From NCBI RefSeq assembly GCF_900100795.1, contig NZ_FNCO01000005.1, forward strand, positions 124,001 through 188,000: DNA of 64,000 nt, in the 5' to 3' direction. Each line of letters opens with the position of its first letter. Position 1 is the first letter of the stretch. The notes beneath the pieces are model-generated. The model searched no databases and had not been told where the DNA came from. It saw only the letters and a program-made list of their open reading frames with translations. The stretch comes from Pseudomonas abietaniphila (GTDB taxonomy: Bacteria; Pseudomonadota; Gammaproteobacteria; Pseudomonadales; Pseudomonadaceae). Shown one piece after another: positions 55,270 through 64,000 of the stretch. A program made the translations under genes and the position numbers.

Positions 55270-55516
55270 CCAGTAGAACCCATACTCAGATGGCGTAGGA
55301 CATCACCACAGTAAAAGGGGGAATTTCGAGAATCATGACCCGAAAAATCCAAAATAAAAAAATGGCGTTATATATGTATATTTTTGCCAGTAAACGCACA
55401 CGGCGCAGCCAAAAAAAGTATCAACTCAACACGAGCCCAGGACTGCAGTATTCGCGCTTTGAGCATTGCGTTTGCGCCTGTAAATCCGCCTGCGCGTCTC
55501 GAACTCAAGCGGTTCA
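55270..55516. other. AT-rich gene-free stretch
   Basis: Between the RHH gene region and the dps hairpin I see no gene. It includes a long AT-rich run near 55350-55390 (AAAAAAATGGCG, then TATATATGTATATTTTT). It could contain promoters for the RHH gene. Confidence 0.5.
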
Positions 55517-55541
55517 GTGAGCGGCAATGCATGCCGCTCAC
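55517..55541 (-). terminator. Hairpin just after dps
   Basis: GTGAGCGGCA and TGCCGCTCAC are a perfect 10-bp inverted repeat with a 5-nt loop, 9 nt past the dps stop. There is no T-run, so it is terminator-like only. Confidence 0.5.
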
Positions 55542-55549
55542 CCAAGGCA

Positions 55550-56023
55550 TTACTTGCCTTCGAGCATCGCACGGAGCATCCATGCAGTCTTTTCGTGGAC
55601 CTGCATGCGCTGCGTCAGCAAGTCGGCTGTAGGCTCATCGCTGACCTTGTCCAGCAGTGGGAAAATACCGCGGGCAGTTCGCGTGACAGCTTCCTGGCCC
55701 TGCACCAGCGAACGGATCATGTCCTCAGCCGAGGGAACACCCTCCTCCTCTTTAATTGAGGAAAGGCGTGCATACGTCGAGTAGGTGCCTGGAGCCGGGA
55801 AGCCCAGTGCACGGATCCGCTCGGCGATAGAGTCCACGGCCAGCGCCAGTTCGTTGTATTGCTCCTCGAACATCAGGTGCAAGGTACGAAACATCGGCCC
55901 GGTGACGTTCCAGTGAAAATTATGGGTTTTCAGATACAGCACATAGGTATCTGCCAGCAGACGGGAAAGACCCTCCACGATGGACTTGCGATCTTCTTCG
56001 CTGATACCGATATCGATTGCCAT
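55550..56023 (-). CDS. dps: Dps-family DNA protection/ferritin-like protein
   Basis: 157 aa. The ferroxidase site of the Dps family is seen as [26 protein letters not shown], with acidic and His residues of the dimer-interface site near residues 30-60. The protein forms a 12-subunit shell that stores iron and protects DNA under starvation or oxidative stress. It is transcribed alone, and the hairpin at 55517 marks the transcript end. The region upstream, about 460 bp before the next gene, has no obvious gene. Confidence 0.9.
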   Translation of the reverse strand: MAIDIGISEEDRKSIVEGLSRLLADTYVLYLKTHNFHWNVTGPMFRTLHLMFEEQYNELALAVDSIAERIRALGFPAPGTYSTYARLSSIKEEEGVPSAEDMIRSLVQGQEAVTRTARGIFPLLDKVSDEPTADLLTQRMQVHEKTAWMLRAMLEGK

Positions 56024-56484
56024 GCGTTGCCCTCTTTATATGATGGTTTTTTTCCAATTAGCTATCAGCACTCTATCAAGACACGGACGCCCGCGCAGCC
56101 ATCTGAGGGTATGACACCTGCACGCGAACACGAGCCGGAGCAGTCGCTTGCCCAACTAAACATCAGGCAAAGGACGCCTTGGTAAACATCACACGCCTTG
56201 AAAATACGTGTTTGTCGCCATGACGGCTCTGGAACGTGGCTTTAGCGACACCCCGTAAACAGTGGACAAATTGCCAGCATCCCCTGTGATCAGTCGCCCT
56301 AAGCGCTTGATTTGAGTAGCTCTCGCCTTTGCTGTTAAATACAGATGTGTCGCTACTGACGTGCCAACAGGCTGTAGCGCATAGGCTGGACCCGCGCTCG
56401 TGTATTACGCCTCCCTTTTTTCAGAAGCGTACCGAACGCTGCCAGCTATTTCCTCGTGATCCATCTTAAATGTGAGTTATCAAA
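56024..56484. other. Intergenic region between dps and cold-shock gene
   Basis: 461 bp between divergently transcribed genes, without a recognisable gene or RNA. It presumably holds both promoters. No conserved cold-box or hairpin was seen. Confidence 0.5.
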
Positions 56485-57090
56485 ATGTTGAAAATAGTCC
56501 ACCTGCTAACGGGCGCAGCTGCCCTGCTGCTCTCATTCATACCCAGCCTGCGTAGTGAAGCGCTGTCTTCCTACCTGTCTCAACCGGATGCGCTGTACCT
56601 GGCATTCTTTGGCCTTATCAACCTGGTGCTTGCGCCAGTGATCCCTTACTGGAACAAAGGTCCGCGTCACCAACTGCAGAATCTGGTCAGTGTGTTGCTG
56701 GTACTGGCCGTCGTTCTTCAAATTCTTACGCTGCTCGTCCCGCTTGAAACCATCGCTGGCCAGCCGGCTGTTCTGGTGAGCCTGCTGGCGGTCGTGGTCG
56801 CTGTGGCAATCCACCTCGCCGTCAGCTTCTACAAGTCGTCTCCTTCTCCCGTCGCGCAACCCCATGAGCTCGGCAACCGTGATACCGGTACCGTGAAGTG
56901 GTTCAACACCTCCAAGGGCTTCGGCTTCATCTCGCGCGACTCAGGCGACGATATTTTTGTGCACTTCCGCGCCATTCGCGGCGAAGGCCATCGTGTGCTT
57001 GTCGAAGGTCAGCGTGTCGAGTTCTCCGTCATGAACCGTGACAAAGGCCTGCAGGCCGAGGACGTGATCGCCGCACTGCCACGTCGCTAA
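56485..57090 (+). CDS. Membrane-tethered cold-shock domain protein
   Basis: 201 aa. The N-terminal half has about four hydrophobic segments (residues roughly 4-22, 38-56, 64-85, 95-115). The C-terminal 70 residues are a complete cold-shock domain: [19 protein letters not shown] with RNP1 KGFGFI, and [13 protein letters not shown] with RNP2. Free CspA is cytosolic; this one is fused to a small membrane domain, so nucleic-acid binding would be tied to the membrane. A terminator follows at 57101. It lies between dps and slyX. Confidence 0.85.
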   Translation: MLKIVHLLTGAAALLLSFIPSLRSEALSSYLSQPDALYLAFFGLINLVLAPVIPYWNKGPRHQLQNLVSVLLVLAVVLQILTLLVPLETIAGQPAVLVSLLAVVVAVAIHLAVSFYKSSPSPVAQPHELGNRDTGTVKWFNTSKGFGFISRDSGDDIFVHFRAIRGEGHRVLVEGQRVEFSVMNRDKGLQAEDVIAALPRR

Positions 57091-57100
57091 ACGTTGCCTC

Positions 57101-57133
57101 AAAAAAAACCGCGCTCAAGGGCGCGGTTTTTTT
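57101..57133. terminator. Terminator between cold-shock gene and slyX
   Basis: AACCGCGC and GCGCGGTT pair around a 6-nt loop, with A-run and T-run flanks. The genes converge here, so it probably serves both directions. Confidence 0.85.
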
Positions 57134-57147
57134 ATGCCAGCCGACAC

Positions 57148-57354
57148 TTAATAATGAGGTGGCGGCGCGTCTTCTTCGAATGCTTCGAACTGCCCACCCA
57201 TCTCTTCCTGACGCTTGATCAACGCCGCCATCTGCAACTGCATGCGCTCCAGGCTGCGCTGCTGCGCGACCAGGACATCGTTGAGTGCCTGAATGGTGTC
57301 GTCCTGAAAAGCCAGCCGGCTCTCCAACTCCATTACCCGCTCGTCAAGGTTCAT
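57148..57354 (-). CDS. slyX: SlyX protein
   Basis: 68 aa. The heptad pattern ([28 protein letters not shown]) gives one long coiled coil, and the C-terminus PPPHY matches SlyX. Function is unknown. The ATG overlaps the HIT gene stop by 4 bp (ATGA). Confidence 0.88.
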   Translation of the reverse strand: MNLDERVMELESRLAFQDDTIQALNDVLVAQQRSLERMQLQMAALIKRQEEMGGQFEAFEEDAPPPHY

Positions 57355-57782
57355 GGCTGCGCTTCCGTAAACGTGAAATCTTCTGTCAGCACCGTCTTCA
57401 GACGCGCGAGGATGTCCGCCACTTGCTCCGACGAATACGGCACTGCCGGATGCTTGCCCCAGACGGGCGCTGGCCAGGCAATGTCGTGTCTGTAACGGAC
57501 AATGACATGCATATGCAGCTGGCTCACCACGTTACCCAAAGCCCCGACATTCATCTTGTCCGCTTGAAACAACTGGCTAAGCGCCTTGGACAGAGCAGTT
57601 GCCTCCTTCCACAGTTGCGTTTGCTCAGCGTCGGGCAACTGGAATATTTCGCTTATTTCCGCCCGGCGCGGCACCAGAATGAACCAGGGGTATTGCGAGT
57701 CATTCGACAATAAAAGACGAGACAGCGGGAAATCGCCGACTGGTAAAGTGTCCTGTAACAAACGCGGATCCAAAACGAACAC
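57351..57782 (-). CDS. HIT-family nucleotide hydrolase/transferase
   Basis: 143 aa. The HIT motif [11 protein letters not shown] (related to HxHxH) is near residue 91. The opening [21 protein letters not shown] and PWFILVPRR fit the Pseudomonas HIT proteins. The start is GTG at 57782, with GGAG 7 nt upstream; the longer frame back to 57875 is not family-like. It is coupled with slyX. A purine nucleotide phosphodiester is the likely substrate type. Confidence 0.87.
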   Translation of the reverse strand: MFVLDPRLLQDTLPVGDFPLSRLLLSNDSQYPWFILVPRRAEISEIFQLPDAEQTQLWKEATALSKALSQLFQADKMNVGALGNVVSQLHMHVIVRYRHDIAWPAPVWGKHPAVPYSSEQVADILARLKTVLTEDFTFTEAQP

Positions 57783-58783
57783 GCAATAACTCCTGATCGC
57801 CGGGTTAGGTTTTCGACATATTGAACCGTCGAAACTCATTGTCTTTAATACCGAGCAGGATACTCGGGAATACACGATGAATCACCCCGCCACTCCTTTT
57901 TTGCGAACATTCTGCCCATACGCTGTTGGCCTGGAGTCACTCCAGATAAAAAGCTCCAGGCGCACCAGCGCAGCTCAGGCAAATCGTGCCCGCACTGACA
58001 TGACGCAGACGATCAAGCACCTCCGGACAACATCTCTGCGTTGCGAACCCGGCTACAGACCGTGGGAATCAAGGTATTCAGCATGTTTGGGTCATCCACT
58101 CGCTGACTCTCAGGTCAACCTCGCCTGCGGAAGCGGCACAGTCGTACCAAATTCAGGCGACATGGCACCTCTGCGCACCAAAACGACTCACTCCCGACAC
58201 ATAAACTGCAACACCTATCCGCGATTTACCCACTTGCTCGCGGTAACAGGTAACGCCAGTGACATTTTTAGGGGTTAACCTCATTCCCACAGCCATCGCA
58301 AAGCATTTTTCTGAAATTTTTTTACTCTTTAAAAACAATGATTTAGGCGTACAAATGAAAGTATTTAGGCGCCGAACCACATTTTTTTCACGTAGGTGGG
58401 AACTTTGTGCACGGTTGTTGCTTTGTCACACACAGGATTGGACAGCACGGGTCGAAGACCTGAGCAGCGGTCAAAGAGAAAAACGGCGAGCAAGCGCGTG
58501 GGGGCGTTCGGAATGACGGGGACCCGATCACTGCGGATCGGACCCCGACGGTCGAAAAGTACTGCGGTAGTTGTACGTCTGTAGATAAGGAGCTGTTCAG
58601 CAGCGACATGGACAGCGCTGATTTGCGACATGGCCGTAAAGAAATTGAAAGGATAGGTTCGTAACTATCGCCAATAATGTCAGCGTGCTATAAGTTTCGC
58701 CGACACCAAAAAGAAAGAGCCGCCCAGATAAAAAAACAGGTGGACGGCAGTACTCTTCTTAAAACCAAAGGAGCAAAGTCACG
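57783..58783. other. 1-kb gene-free region upstream of porin gene
   Basis: Between the HIT gene and the porin gene there is no credible gene: open frames here are short or atypical. The stretch 58260-58400 is AT-rich. A structured segment follows (hairpin at 58517-58547), then the porin ribosome site GGAG at 58770-58773. It may hold long regulatory leaders or a small RNA. Confidence 0.5.
58517..58547. other. Hairpin in the porin leader region
   Basis: CGGGG-AC-CCGATC pairs with GATCGG-A-CCCCG around a 6-nt loop, giving a two-part stem with small bulges. No T-run follows. It lies about 240 bp upstream of the porin start. Confidence 0.4.
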
Positions 58784-60106
58784 ATGAGAGTGATGAAGTG
58801 GAGCGCAATCGCCCTGGCAGTTACTGCGGCCAGTACCCAATTGGCATCGGCTGCGGCATTCGTAAGCGATCAGTCCGAAGCAACTGGTTTTGTTGAAGGT
58901 AGCAAGCTGGACGTCAAAGCCCGCAACTACTATTTCAACCGCGACAAAAAGAACACTGCCGTAGACGACAAAGACTGGACTCAAGGTTTCTGGGCTAACT
59001 ACAGCTCCGGTTACACCCAAGGTCTGATCGGTGTGGGCGTTGATGCGTTCGGCTATGCCGGCTTCAAACTGGACGGCTCCGACAAATATTCCGGTTCGGG
59101 CAACCTGGTCACCGACAGCAACGGCAAAAACGAAGACAGCTTCGGCAAAGCCGGTGGCGCTGTTAAATTCCGCGTTTCGAAAACCGAACTGAAAATCGGC
59201 GACATGCAGCCGCAGAACCCGGTCTTTGCAGTCGGCGGCTCCCGCCTGTTGCCACAAACGGCGACCGGCGTGACCTTGCAGAGCAGCGAGATCAAAGGTC
59301 TGGACGTTGAAGCGGGTCGCTTCACGTCGGGTACCAGCCAGGATGAAACCAACCGTGACGGCGACATCTGGGCAACCTACGCGGGCGTGACCTCCAAGTC
59401 GTCCACCTACGGTGGCGGTAAGTACTCGATCACCGACAACCTGGGTGTTGGTTTCTACTACAACAAACTGGAAGACGTGTGGAACCAGTACTACGGCAAC
59501 GTGAACTACGCACTGCCGTTGACCGATGACCAGTCCCTGGCCTTCGACTTCAACTACTACAACACCCAGGACACTGGCAGCAAGAAAGCAGGCGATATCA
59601 GCAACAACACCTACTCGCTTTCTGCAGCCTACTCGTTCCTGGCCGCCCATACCCTGACTCTGGCATTCCAGAAAGTTAACGGTGATACACCGTTCGACTA
59701 CATCGGTATCGGCGACAACAACCGCGGTGGCGACTCGATCTTCCTGGCGAACTCGATTCAATACTCCGACTTTAACGCCCCGGGTGAGCGGTCGTGGCAA
59801 GGTCGTTACGACCTGAACATGGCGCCGTATGGTGTACCTGGCTTGAGTTTCATGACTCGTTATGTCAGCGGCACCAATATCGATGGTACTAACACTCCAG
59901 CGAACAGCACCTACGCCGGTCTGTACGGTGCTGACGGTAGCCACCACGAAATCGACTTCGAGAGCAAATACGTCGTTCAAACTGGCCCGGCCAAAGACCT
60001 GTCGTTCCGCATCCGTCAAGCTTGGCACCGTGCCAACACCGACGAGGGCGAAGGCGATATCAACGAGTTCCGTCTGATCGTCGACTACCCGATTTCGGTC
60101 TTGTAA
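58784..60106 (+). CDS. OprD-family outer membrane porin
   Basis: 440 aa. A signal peptide (WSAIALAVTAASTQLASA) leads to a mature start AFVSDQSEATGFVEGSKLDV, which is characteristic of OprD-family porins. Many aromatic beta-strand segments (RNYYFNRDKK, QGFWANYSSGYTQGLIGVGV) and the end RLIVDYPISVL complete the barrel. OprD-type channels take up basic amino acids, peptides or aromatic acids. In P. aeruginosa, as I recall, oprD itself lies in the aspS-proS interval, so this is positionally comparable; substrate cannot be assigned. GGAG precedes the ATG by 10 nt. Confidence 0.9.
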   Translation: MRVMKWSAIALAVTAASTQLASAAAFVSDQSEATGFVEGSKLDVKARNYYFNRDKKNTAVDDKDWTQGFWANYSSGYTQGLIGVGVDAFGYAGFKLDGSDKYSGSGNLVTDSNGKNEDSFGKAGGAVKFRVSKTELKIGDMQPQNPVFAVGGSRLLPQTATGVTLQSSEIKGLDVEAGRFTSGTSQDETNRDGDIWATYAGVTSKSSTYGGGKYSITDNLGVGFYYNKLEDVWNQYYGNVNYALPLTDDQSLAFDFNYYNTQDTGSKKAGDISNNTYSLSAAYSFLAAHTLTLAFQKVNGDTPFDYIGIGDNNRGGDSIFLANSIQYSDFNAPGERSWQGRYDLNMAPYGVPGLSFMTRYVSGTNIDGTNTPANSTYAGLYGADGSHHEIDFESKYVVQTGPAKDLSFRIRQAWHRANTDEGEGDINEFRLIVDYPISVL

Positions 60107-60131
60107 TCGAACAGTCTGACACTCGTTATAG

Positions 60132-60159
60132 AAAAGCCCGGCCTTGTGCCGGGCTTTTT
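60132..60159 (+). terminator. Terminator after porin gene
   Basis: AAAGCCCGGC pairs with GCCGGGCTTT around a 5-nt loop and runs into TTTTT. Confidence 0.9.
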
Positions 60160-60278
60160 CATGCCTGCAACTCTGCCAATCCCTTGCGCTGCGAACCCCG
60201 TCCGCCCTGTACTCGACCGTATCACCACCGTACAATGCCAGGTCATTTCCCAGTCACAGCAACCGACAACGGCCGACC

Positions 60279-61994
60279 ATGCGTACCAGTCAATATTTGC
60301 TCGCCACACAGAAAGAAACGCCAAACGATGCGGTCGTGATCAGCCATCAGCTGATGCTTCGTGCCGGCATGATTCGCAAACTCGCTTCCGGTCTTTACAC
60401 CTGGCTGCCGATGGGCCTGCGTGTGCTGCGCAAGGTCGAAGCCGTCGTTCGTGAAGAAATGGACGCTGCAGGTGCACTGGAAGTATTGATGCCCGGTATT
60501 CAGCCTGCGGAACTGTGGCAGGAATCCGGTCGCTGGGAGCAGTACGGCCCTGAGCTGTTGCGCCTGAAGGACCGTCACGACCGTGATTTCTGCGCCGGCC
60601 CGACCCACGAGGAAGTCATCACCGACCTGGCTCGCAATGAACTGAGCAGCTATAAACAGCTGCCGATCAACATGTACCAGATCCAGACCAAGTTCCGTGA
60701 CGAAATCCGCCCACGCTTCGGTTTGATGCGCGGCCGCGAATTCATCATGAAGGACGCCTACTCCTTTCATGCGACTCAGGATTCCCTTCAGGAAACCTAC
60801 GACCGCATGCATCAGGCGTACTGCAACGTCTTTACTCGGCTGGGCCTGAACTTCCGCCCTGTGGTGGCAGACAACGGTTCGATCGGTGGCGCGGGCTCCC
60901 ACGAGTTCCACGTACTCGCCGAATCCGGCGAAGACGATATCGTGTTCAGCGATACCTCCGACTACGCCGCCAACATCGAGAAAGCCGAGGCCGTCCCACG
61001 GGAGAAAACCCGTGGTGCCGCGACCGAAGCGTTGCGACTGGTCGACACCCCGAACGCGAAAACCATCGCCGCACTGGTCGAGCAGTTTGGTCTGCCGATC
61101 GAGAAAACGGTCAAAACGCTGGTGGTTCATGCCGCTGAAGAAGGCAAGCTGATCGCGTTGATCATTCGTGGCGACCACGAGCTCAACGAGATCAAGGCGT
61201 CCAACCACCCGTTGGTTGCAGGCCCGTTGGTCATGGCCAGCGAAGCCGAACTGCGTGCCGCCATCGGTGCAGGCGCCGGTTCCCTTGGCCCGCTGAACCT
61301 TCCATTGCCTTGCATCATCGACCGCTCGGTCGAGCTGATGAGCGATTTCGGCATTGGCGCCAACATCGACGACAAGCACTATTTCGGCGTGAACTGGGAG
61401 CGAGATCTGCCGGTTCCGGAAGTTGCCGACCTGCGCAACGTCGTCGAAGGTGACCCAAGTCCGGATGGCCACGGCACCGTGATCATCAAGCGCGGCATCG
61501 AAGTGGGTCACATCTTCCAGCTGGGCACCAAGTACAGCGACGCGATGAAGTGTCAGGTCCTGGGCGAGAACGGCAAACCGGTCACGCTGACCATGGGCTG
61601 CTACGGCATCGGCGTTTCCCGCGTGGTGGCTGCTGCCATCGAGCAGAACAATGACGAGAACGGCATCATCTGGAGCGACGCACTGGCACCGTTCCAGATC
61701 GCGCTGGTTCCGCTGCGCTATGAAACAGAAGCCGTTCGTGAAGCCACCGACAAACTCTACGCGGAACTGACCGCTGCCGGTTTCGAGGTATTGCTGGATG
61801 ACCGTGACAAGAAAACCAGCCCCGGCATCAAGTTCGCGGACATGGAGCTGATCGGCATTCCGCACCGTATCGTGGTCAGCGACCGCGGTCTGGCCGAAGG
61901 CAATCTGGAGTACAAGAGCCGCACCGAGGCTGAAGCTCGGGCCTTGCCGGTGGCCGACGTACTGTCCTTCATCAAGGACCGGATCAAGCGCTGA
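60279..61994 (+). CDS. proS: Prolyl-tRNA synthetase
   Basis: 571 aa, standard for the bacterial type. N-terminal motif [23 protein letters not shown], class II motif 1 [15 protein letters not shown], motif 2 [21 protein letters not shown], an INS editing domain in the middle (residues about 225-400), and motif 3 [17 protein letters not shown]. It charges tRNA-Pro. The ATG at 60279 is used, since the long upstream frame covers the porin terminator. Confidence 0.95.
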   Translation: MRTSQYLLATQKETPNDAVVISHQLMLRAGMIRKLASGLYTWLPMGLRVLRKVEAVVREEMDAAGALEVLMPGIQPAELWQESGRWEQYGPELLRLKDRHDRDFCAGPTHEEVITDLARNELSSYKQLPINMYQIQTKFRDEIRPRFGLMRGREFIMKDAYSFHATQDSLQETYDRMHQAYCNVFTRLGLNFRPVVADNGSIGGAGSHEFHVLAESGEDDIVFSDTSDYAANIEKAEAVPREKTRGAATEALRLVDTPNAKTIAALVEQFGLPIEKTVKTLVVHAAEEGKLIALIIRGDHELNEIKASNHPLVAGPLVMASEAELRAAIGAGAGSLGPLNLPLPCIIDRSVELMSDFGIGANIDDKHYFGVNWERDLPVPEVADLRNVVEGDPSPDGHGTVIIKRGIEVGHIFQLGTKYSDAMKCQVLGENGKPVTLTMGCYGIGVSRVVAAAIEQNNDENGIIWSDALAPFQIALVPLRYETEAVREATDKLYAELTAAGFEVLLDDRDKKTSPGIKFADMELIGIPHRIVVSDRGLAEGNLEYKSRTEAEARALPVADVLSFIKDRIKR

Positions 61995-62001
61995 GTCAAT
62001 G

Positions 62002-62030
62002 GCGCGCCCGCTTCAAGCGGGCGCGCTTTT
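62002..62030 (+). terminator. Terminator after proS
   Basis: GCGCGCCCGC and GCGGGCGCGC pair around TTCAA, followed by TTTT. Confidence 0.88.
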
Positions 62031-62072
62031 ACCTGTTTTGTCCAGGCAAGTCCGCCTGCAACAAGAGATCTC

Positions 62073-63029
62073 ATGTTTAAGCGAAGTTCCTCAAGCCTCG
62101 CAGGCGCCGCATTGTGCGGCAGTCTGCTCGTCAGCGGTTGCGCCAACCATCTGTCTCAACGCAGCGAACACGAAGAACGCATCGAGCGCAAACTGCTCGA
62201 CCACAGCTTTCAAATCGACGTCGGCGAGCCCAAGACCCTTGAGCTGCCGCAACGCCGTGTCCGTATTCACGAGCTGAAGACCTTCGACATCACCGAATAC
62301 GATGTCACTCGTCATTACGACCGTTACACCCCCTACCAACCCTGGCGCGAAATCTACGAGATCCCGCTCGGGGCCGTCGCAATCGTCGCAGGGGTCGGCG
62401 CGAATGTGGTCAACGTGCTGACCTTTGGCAGCCTGCCCGACAGCGTGACCAAAGACTGGCTCAATTACGGGATCGCAGGCATCAACCCGTTCATGAACGT
62501 CCCCTCGCATGGGCGCGCACAACAGAACCTTGCCGGCATCGACGAAGTCCAGCGCGACCACCGAATCGAACACTCCAGCCTTCCGTGGAGCGAGAGCCCG
62601 GTTGAGGTCAGAGCCGGAAAGGACACCGACGAGCTGAACACAGACCGTAACGGCGTTCTGCGCGTCAACTTGCTGGACAGCCCGTTCGCCGAGAAGGACC
62701 TGAGCCGTGTGACCCAGCTAAGCCTCAAGGTCGAGGATGAACAAACCCATGTGCAAGCCAGCGCCAGCTTGCCCTTGAGCAAGTCGTTGCGCGGCAAGTT
62801 GATCGAAGCACACGACCTGATTTACGACGATCTGGAAGACGATGAAGTCAGCCAATGGGTGCACCGGGTCAAACGCTTGTCGGAGTTGGGCCTGGAAGAG
62901 GAAGCCAGCGAACTCGAACAGTCGCTGATCGAGATGACACGCAACGATCCTCAATTGCAGCATGAATTCCTGAAGTCTCTGGCGAGAGACGCGGGTCGTC
63001 TGGTGGCTGTGCCGGTGGGCAGCGAATAA
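62073..63029 (+). CDS. Predicted lipoprotein of unknown function
   Basis: 318 aa. The signal sequence ends SLLVSGCANHLSQRS, giving a lipobox Cys near residue 23. The middle part has a short hydrophobic segment (IPLGAVAIVAGVGANVVNVLTFG) at about residues 97-120, and the C-terminal half is charged and helical. I recall a similar lipoprotein gene beside proS in other Pseudomonas. Role unknown. The DinB gene converges on it after 7 bp. Confidence 0.8.
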   Translation: MFKRSSSSLAGAALCGSLLVSGCANHLSQRSEHEERIERKLLDHSFQIDVGEPKTLELPQRRVRIHELKTFDITEYDVTRHYDRYTPYQPWREIYEIPLGAVAIVAGVGANVVNVLTFGSLPDSVTKDWLNYGIAGINPFMNVPSHGRAQQNLAGIDEVQRDHRIEHSSLPWSESPVEVRAGKDTDELNTDRNGVLRVNLLDSPFAEKDLSRVTQLSLKVEDEQTHVQASASLPLSKSLRGKLIEAHDLIYDDLEDDEVSQWVHRVKRLSELGLEEEASELEQSLIEMTRNDPQLQHEFLKSLARDAGRLVAVPVGSE

Positions 63030-63036
63030 CGTTACG

Positions 63037-64000
63037 TCAATTGAACAACTGCAGCTGCTCATGGGCGCTGCGCAGATCGTGCAGCCGCACCCCGATGCCG
63101 AGCAGTCGCACCGGCTTGTCACCGCGTGCGAAGGCTTGAGTCAGCAGTTGCTCATAACTTTCAAGATCCTTCCCCGCCCCGGCCTGCTCCAGCGTCGTCT
63201 GGGTGAAGTCATGAAACTTCACCTTCACGAAAGGTTTGCCTGGCCGGTAAAGCGTGTCGATGCGGGCGATCCGACCATTCAGGTTCTCCAGCAGCGCGGG
63301 TAGCTTTTCCAGGCAACTGGCCAGATCAGGCAAGTCGGTGTCGTAAGTATTCTCGACACTCACCGACTGGCGGCGGCTATCGTTCTGGACTGGCCGCTCA
63401 TCGATACCGTGCGCCAGGTTCCACAGCCGTTCGCCAAACGACCCGAACTCGCGCACCAGTGACAACCGGGCCCATCCCCGCAGATCCGCACAACTGACGA
63501 TGCCCAGGCGACCCAGCTTGTCGGCGGTGACCTTGCCCACGCCATGCAGCTTGGAGACAGGAAGGTCAGCCACGAATGCTTCGACTTGATCCGGCGTGAT
63601 GACGAACAACCCGTTCGGCTTTCGCCAGTCGCTGGCGATCTTGGCCAGAAACTTGTTGGGGGCCACACCTGCGGAAACGGTGATATGCAGTTGGTTAGAC
63701 ACACGTCGGCGAATGTCTTGGGCGATGCGCGTGGCGCTCCCGGCAAAATGGCTGCATTCAGAGACGTCCAGATAGGCTTCATCCAGCGACAGTGGCTCGA
63801 TGAGGTCCGTGTAGTCTCGAAAAATGGTGTGAATTTCCTTCGACGCTTCTTTATATGCATCCATGCGCGGCTTCACGATGGTCAGATCCGGGCACAACGT
63901 CAGCGCATGCCGCGACGACATCGCTGAACGCACGCCATAGGCGCGCGCCTCGTAATTGCAGGTTGCGATGACGCCACGCCGGTCGGCCGACCCACCGACT
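63037..64000 (-). CDS. dinB: DNA polymerase IV (DinB), C-terminal part; 5' end outside window
   Basis: The frame is open from the window edge (GGSADRRGVIATCNYEARAYG) down to 63037. The catalytic acidic pair is in EPLSLDEAYLDVSECS, and the HhH region follows in LPVSKLHGVGKVTADKLGRL. The little-finger domain occupies the C-terminal third. It carries out translesion synthesis. The first ~30 residues and the promoter, including any LexA box, lie outside. A terminal LQLFN is present, so a beta-clamp binding end is likely. Confidence 0.94.
   Translation of the reverse strand, partial: VGGSADRRGVIATCNYEARAYGVRSAMSSRHALTLCPDLTIVKPRMDAYKEASKEIHTIFRDYTDLIEPLSLDEAYLDVSECSHFAGSATRIAQDIRRRVSNQLHITVSAGVAPNKFLAKIASDWRKPNGLFVITPDQVEAFVADLPVSKLHGVGKVTADKLGRLGIVSCADLRGWARLSLVREFGSFGERLWNLAHGIDERPVQNDSRRQSVSVENTYDTDLPDLASCLEKLPALLENLNGRIARIDTLYRPGKPFVKVKFHDFTQTTLEQAGAGKDLESYEQLLTQAFARGDKPVRLLGIGVRLHDLRSAHEQLQLFN

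Noticed and set aside
57877..58278. A 133-aa frame in the porin leader region
   Set aside because: The composition is irregular, there is no ribosome site, and I see no homologue pattern.
58688..60235. A 515-aa open frame on the - strand across the porin gene
   Set aside because: It is a Val-rich mirror of a highly expressed, codon-biased OprD-type gene.
60243..61865. A 540-aa open frame on the - strand across proS
   Set aside because: proS is unmistakable on the + strand; the antisense protein has no family features.

Overview
The window is a contiguous piece of a Pseudomonas chromosome, probably from the fluorescens/syringae side of the genus. Three things point there: gene order (queE-queC-tRNA-Lys, dapA-bamC-purC-tRNA-Ser and oprD-like porin-proS blocks in the order I recall from P. 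aeruginosa), protein families such as an OprD-type porin and OprL/Pal, and many Pseudomonas-type REP palindromes. It carries about 70 protein genes, a tRNA-Ser(CGA) and a tRNA-Lys(TTT). I saw no rRNA, CRISPR array, intact IS element or replication origin.

Layout. 1-7.7 kb is accessory-rich: the tail of a DUF748 protein, an orphan TccC-like RHS toxin with an unrecognised C-terminal domain, a MoxR ATPase/VWA pair, and an AT-rich convergent pair of unknown genes separated by a 34-bp perfect palindrome. 7.8-10.2 kb is the 5-oxoprolinase operon pxpABC. 10.5-24.4 kb holds housekeeping and poorly characterised genes (YafJ-type amidotransferase, oligopeptidase B, a cNMP-binding protein, a spermidine-synthase-like protein, YajD, a SPOUT methyltransferase, an M61-like pseudo-peptidase, YcgN, a nitroreductase, a hydroxyacid dehydrogenase, YcgL, RNase D, a methyltransferase). 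24.4-29.9 kb has the lipid A phosphoethanolamine transferase EptA, a GMC oxidoreductase and malic enzyme.

30.0-31.7 kb is a small accessory patch at the 3' end of tRNA-Ser. It contains a decayed HigBA-type toxin-antitoxin pair, an XRE regulator with a palindromic operator candidate, an unknown gene, and a solitary HepT-like protein lacking the expected catalytic residues. 31.9-41.1 kb is core metabolism and envelope: purC, an MBL hydrolase, bamC, dapA, gcvR, bcp, perM, a TusA-like protein, bepA and nadA.

41.3-42.2 kb, at the 3' end of tRNA-Lys, holds two genes that have both lost their 5' ends at one head-to-head junction (an O-methyltransferase and a TetR regulator). This looks like the scar of a single deletion. 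42.4-52.7 kb is the queC/queE pair, the tol-pal operon (ybgC-tolQRAB-pal-cpoB), ruvCAB and yebC/pmpR. 52.8-64 kb has aspS, a ribbon-helix-helix protein, dps, a membrane-tethered cold-shock-domain protein, slyX, a HIT protein, an OprD-family porin behind a 1-kb gene-free leader, proS, a lipoprotein and the 3' part of dinB.

The most novel-looking material is the TccC-like C-terminal domain, the secreted/unknown convergent pair, the two tRNA-adjacent scars, and the membrane-anchored cold-shock protein. I found no complete, obviously new multi-gene system. Assignments rest on reading motifs and remembered family sequences, not on searches.
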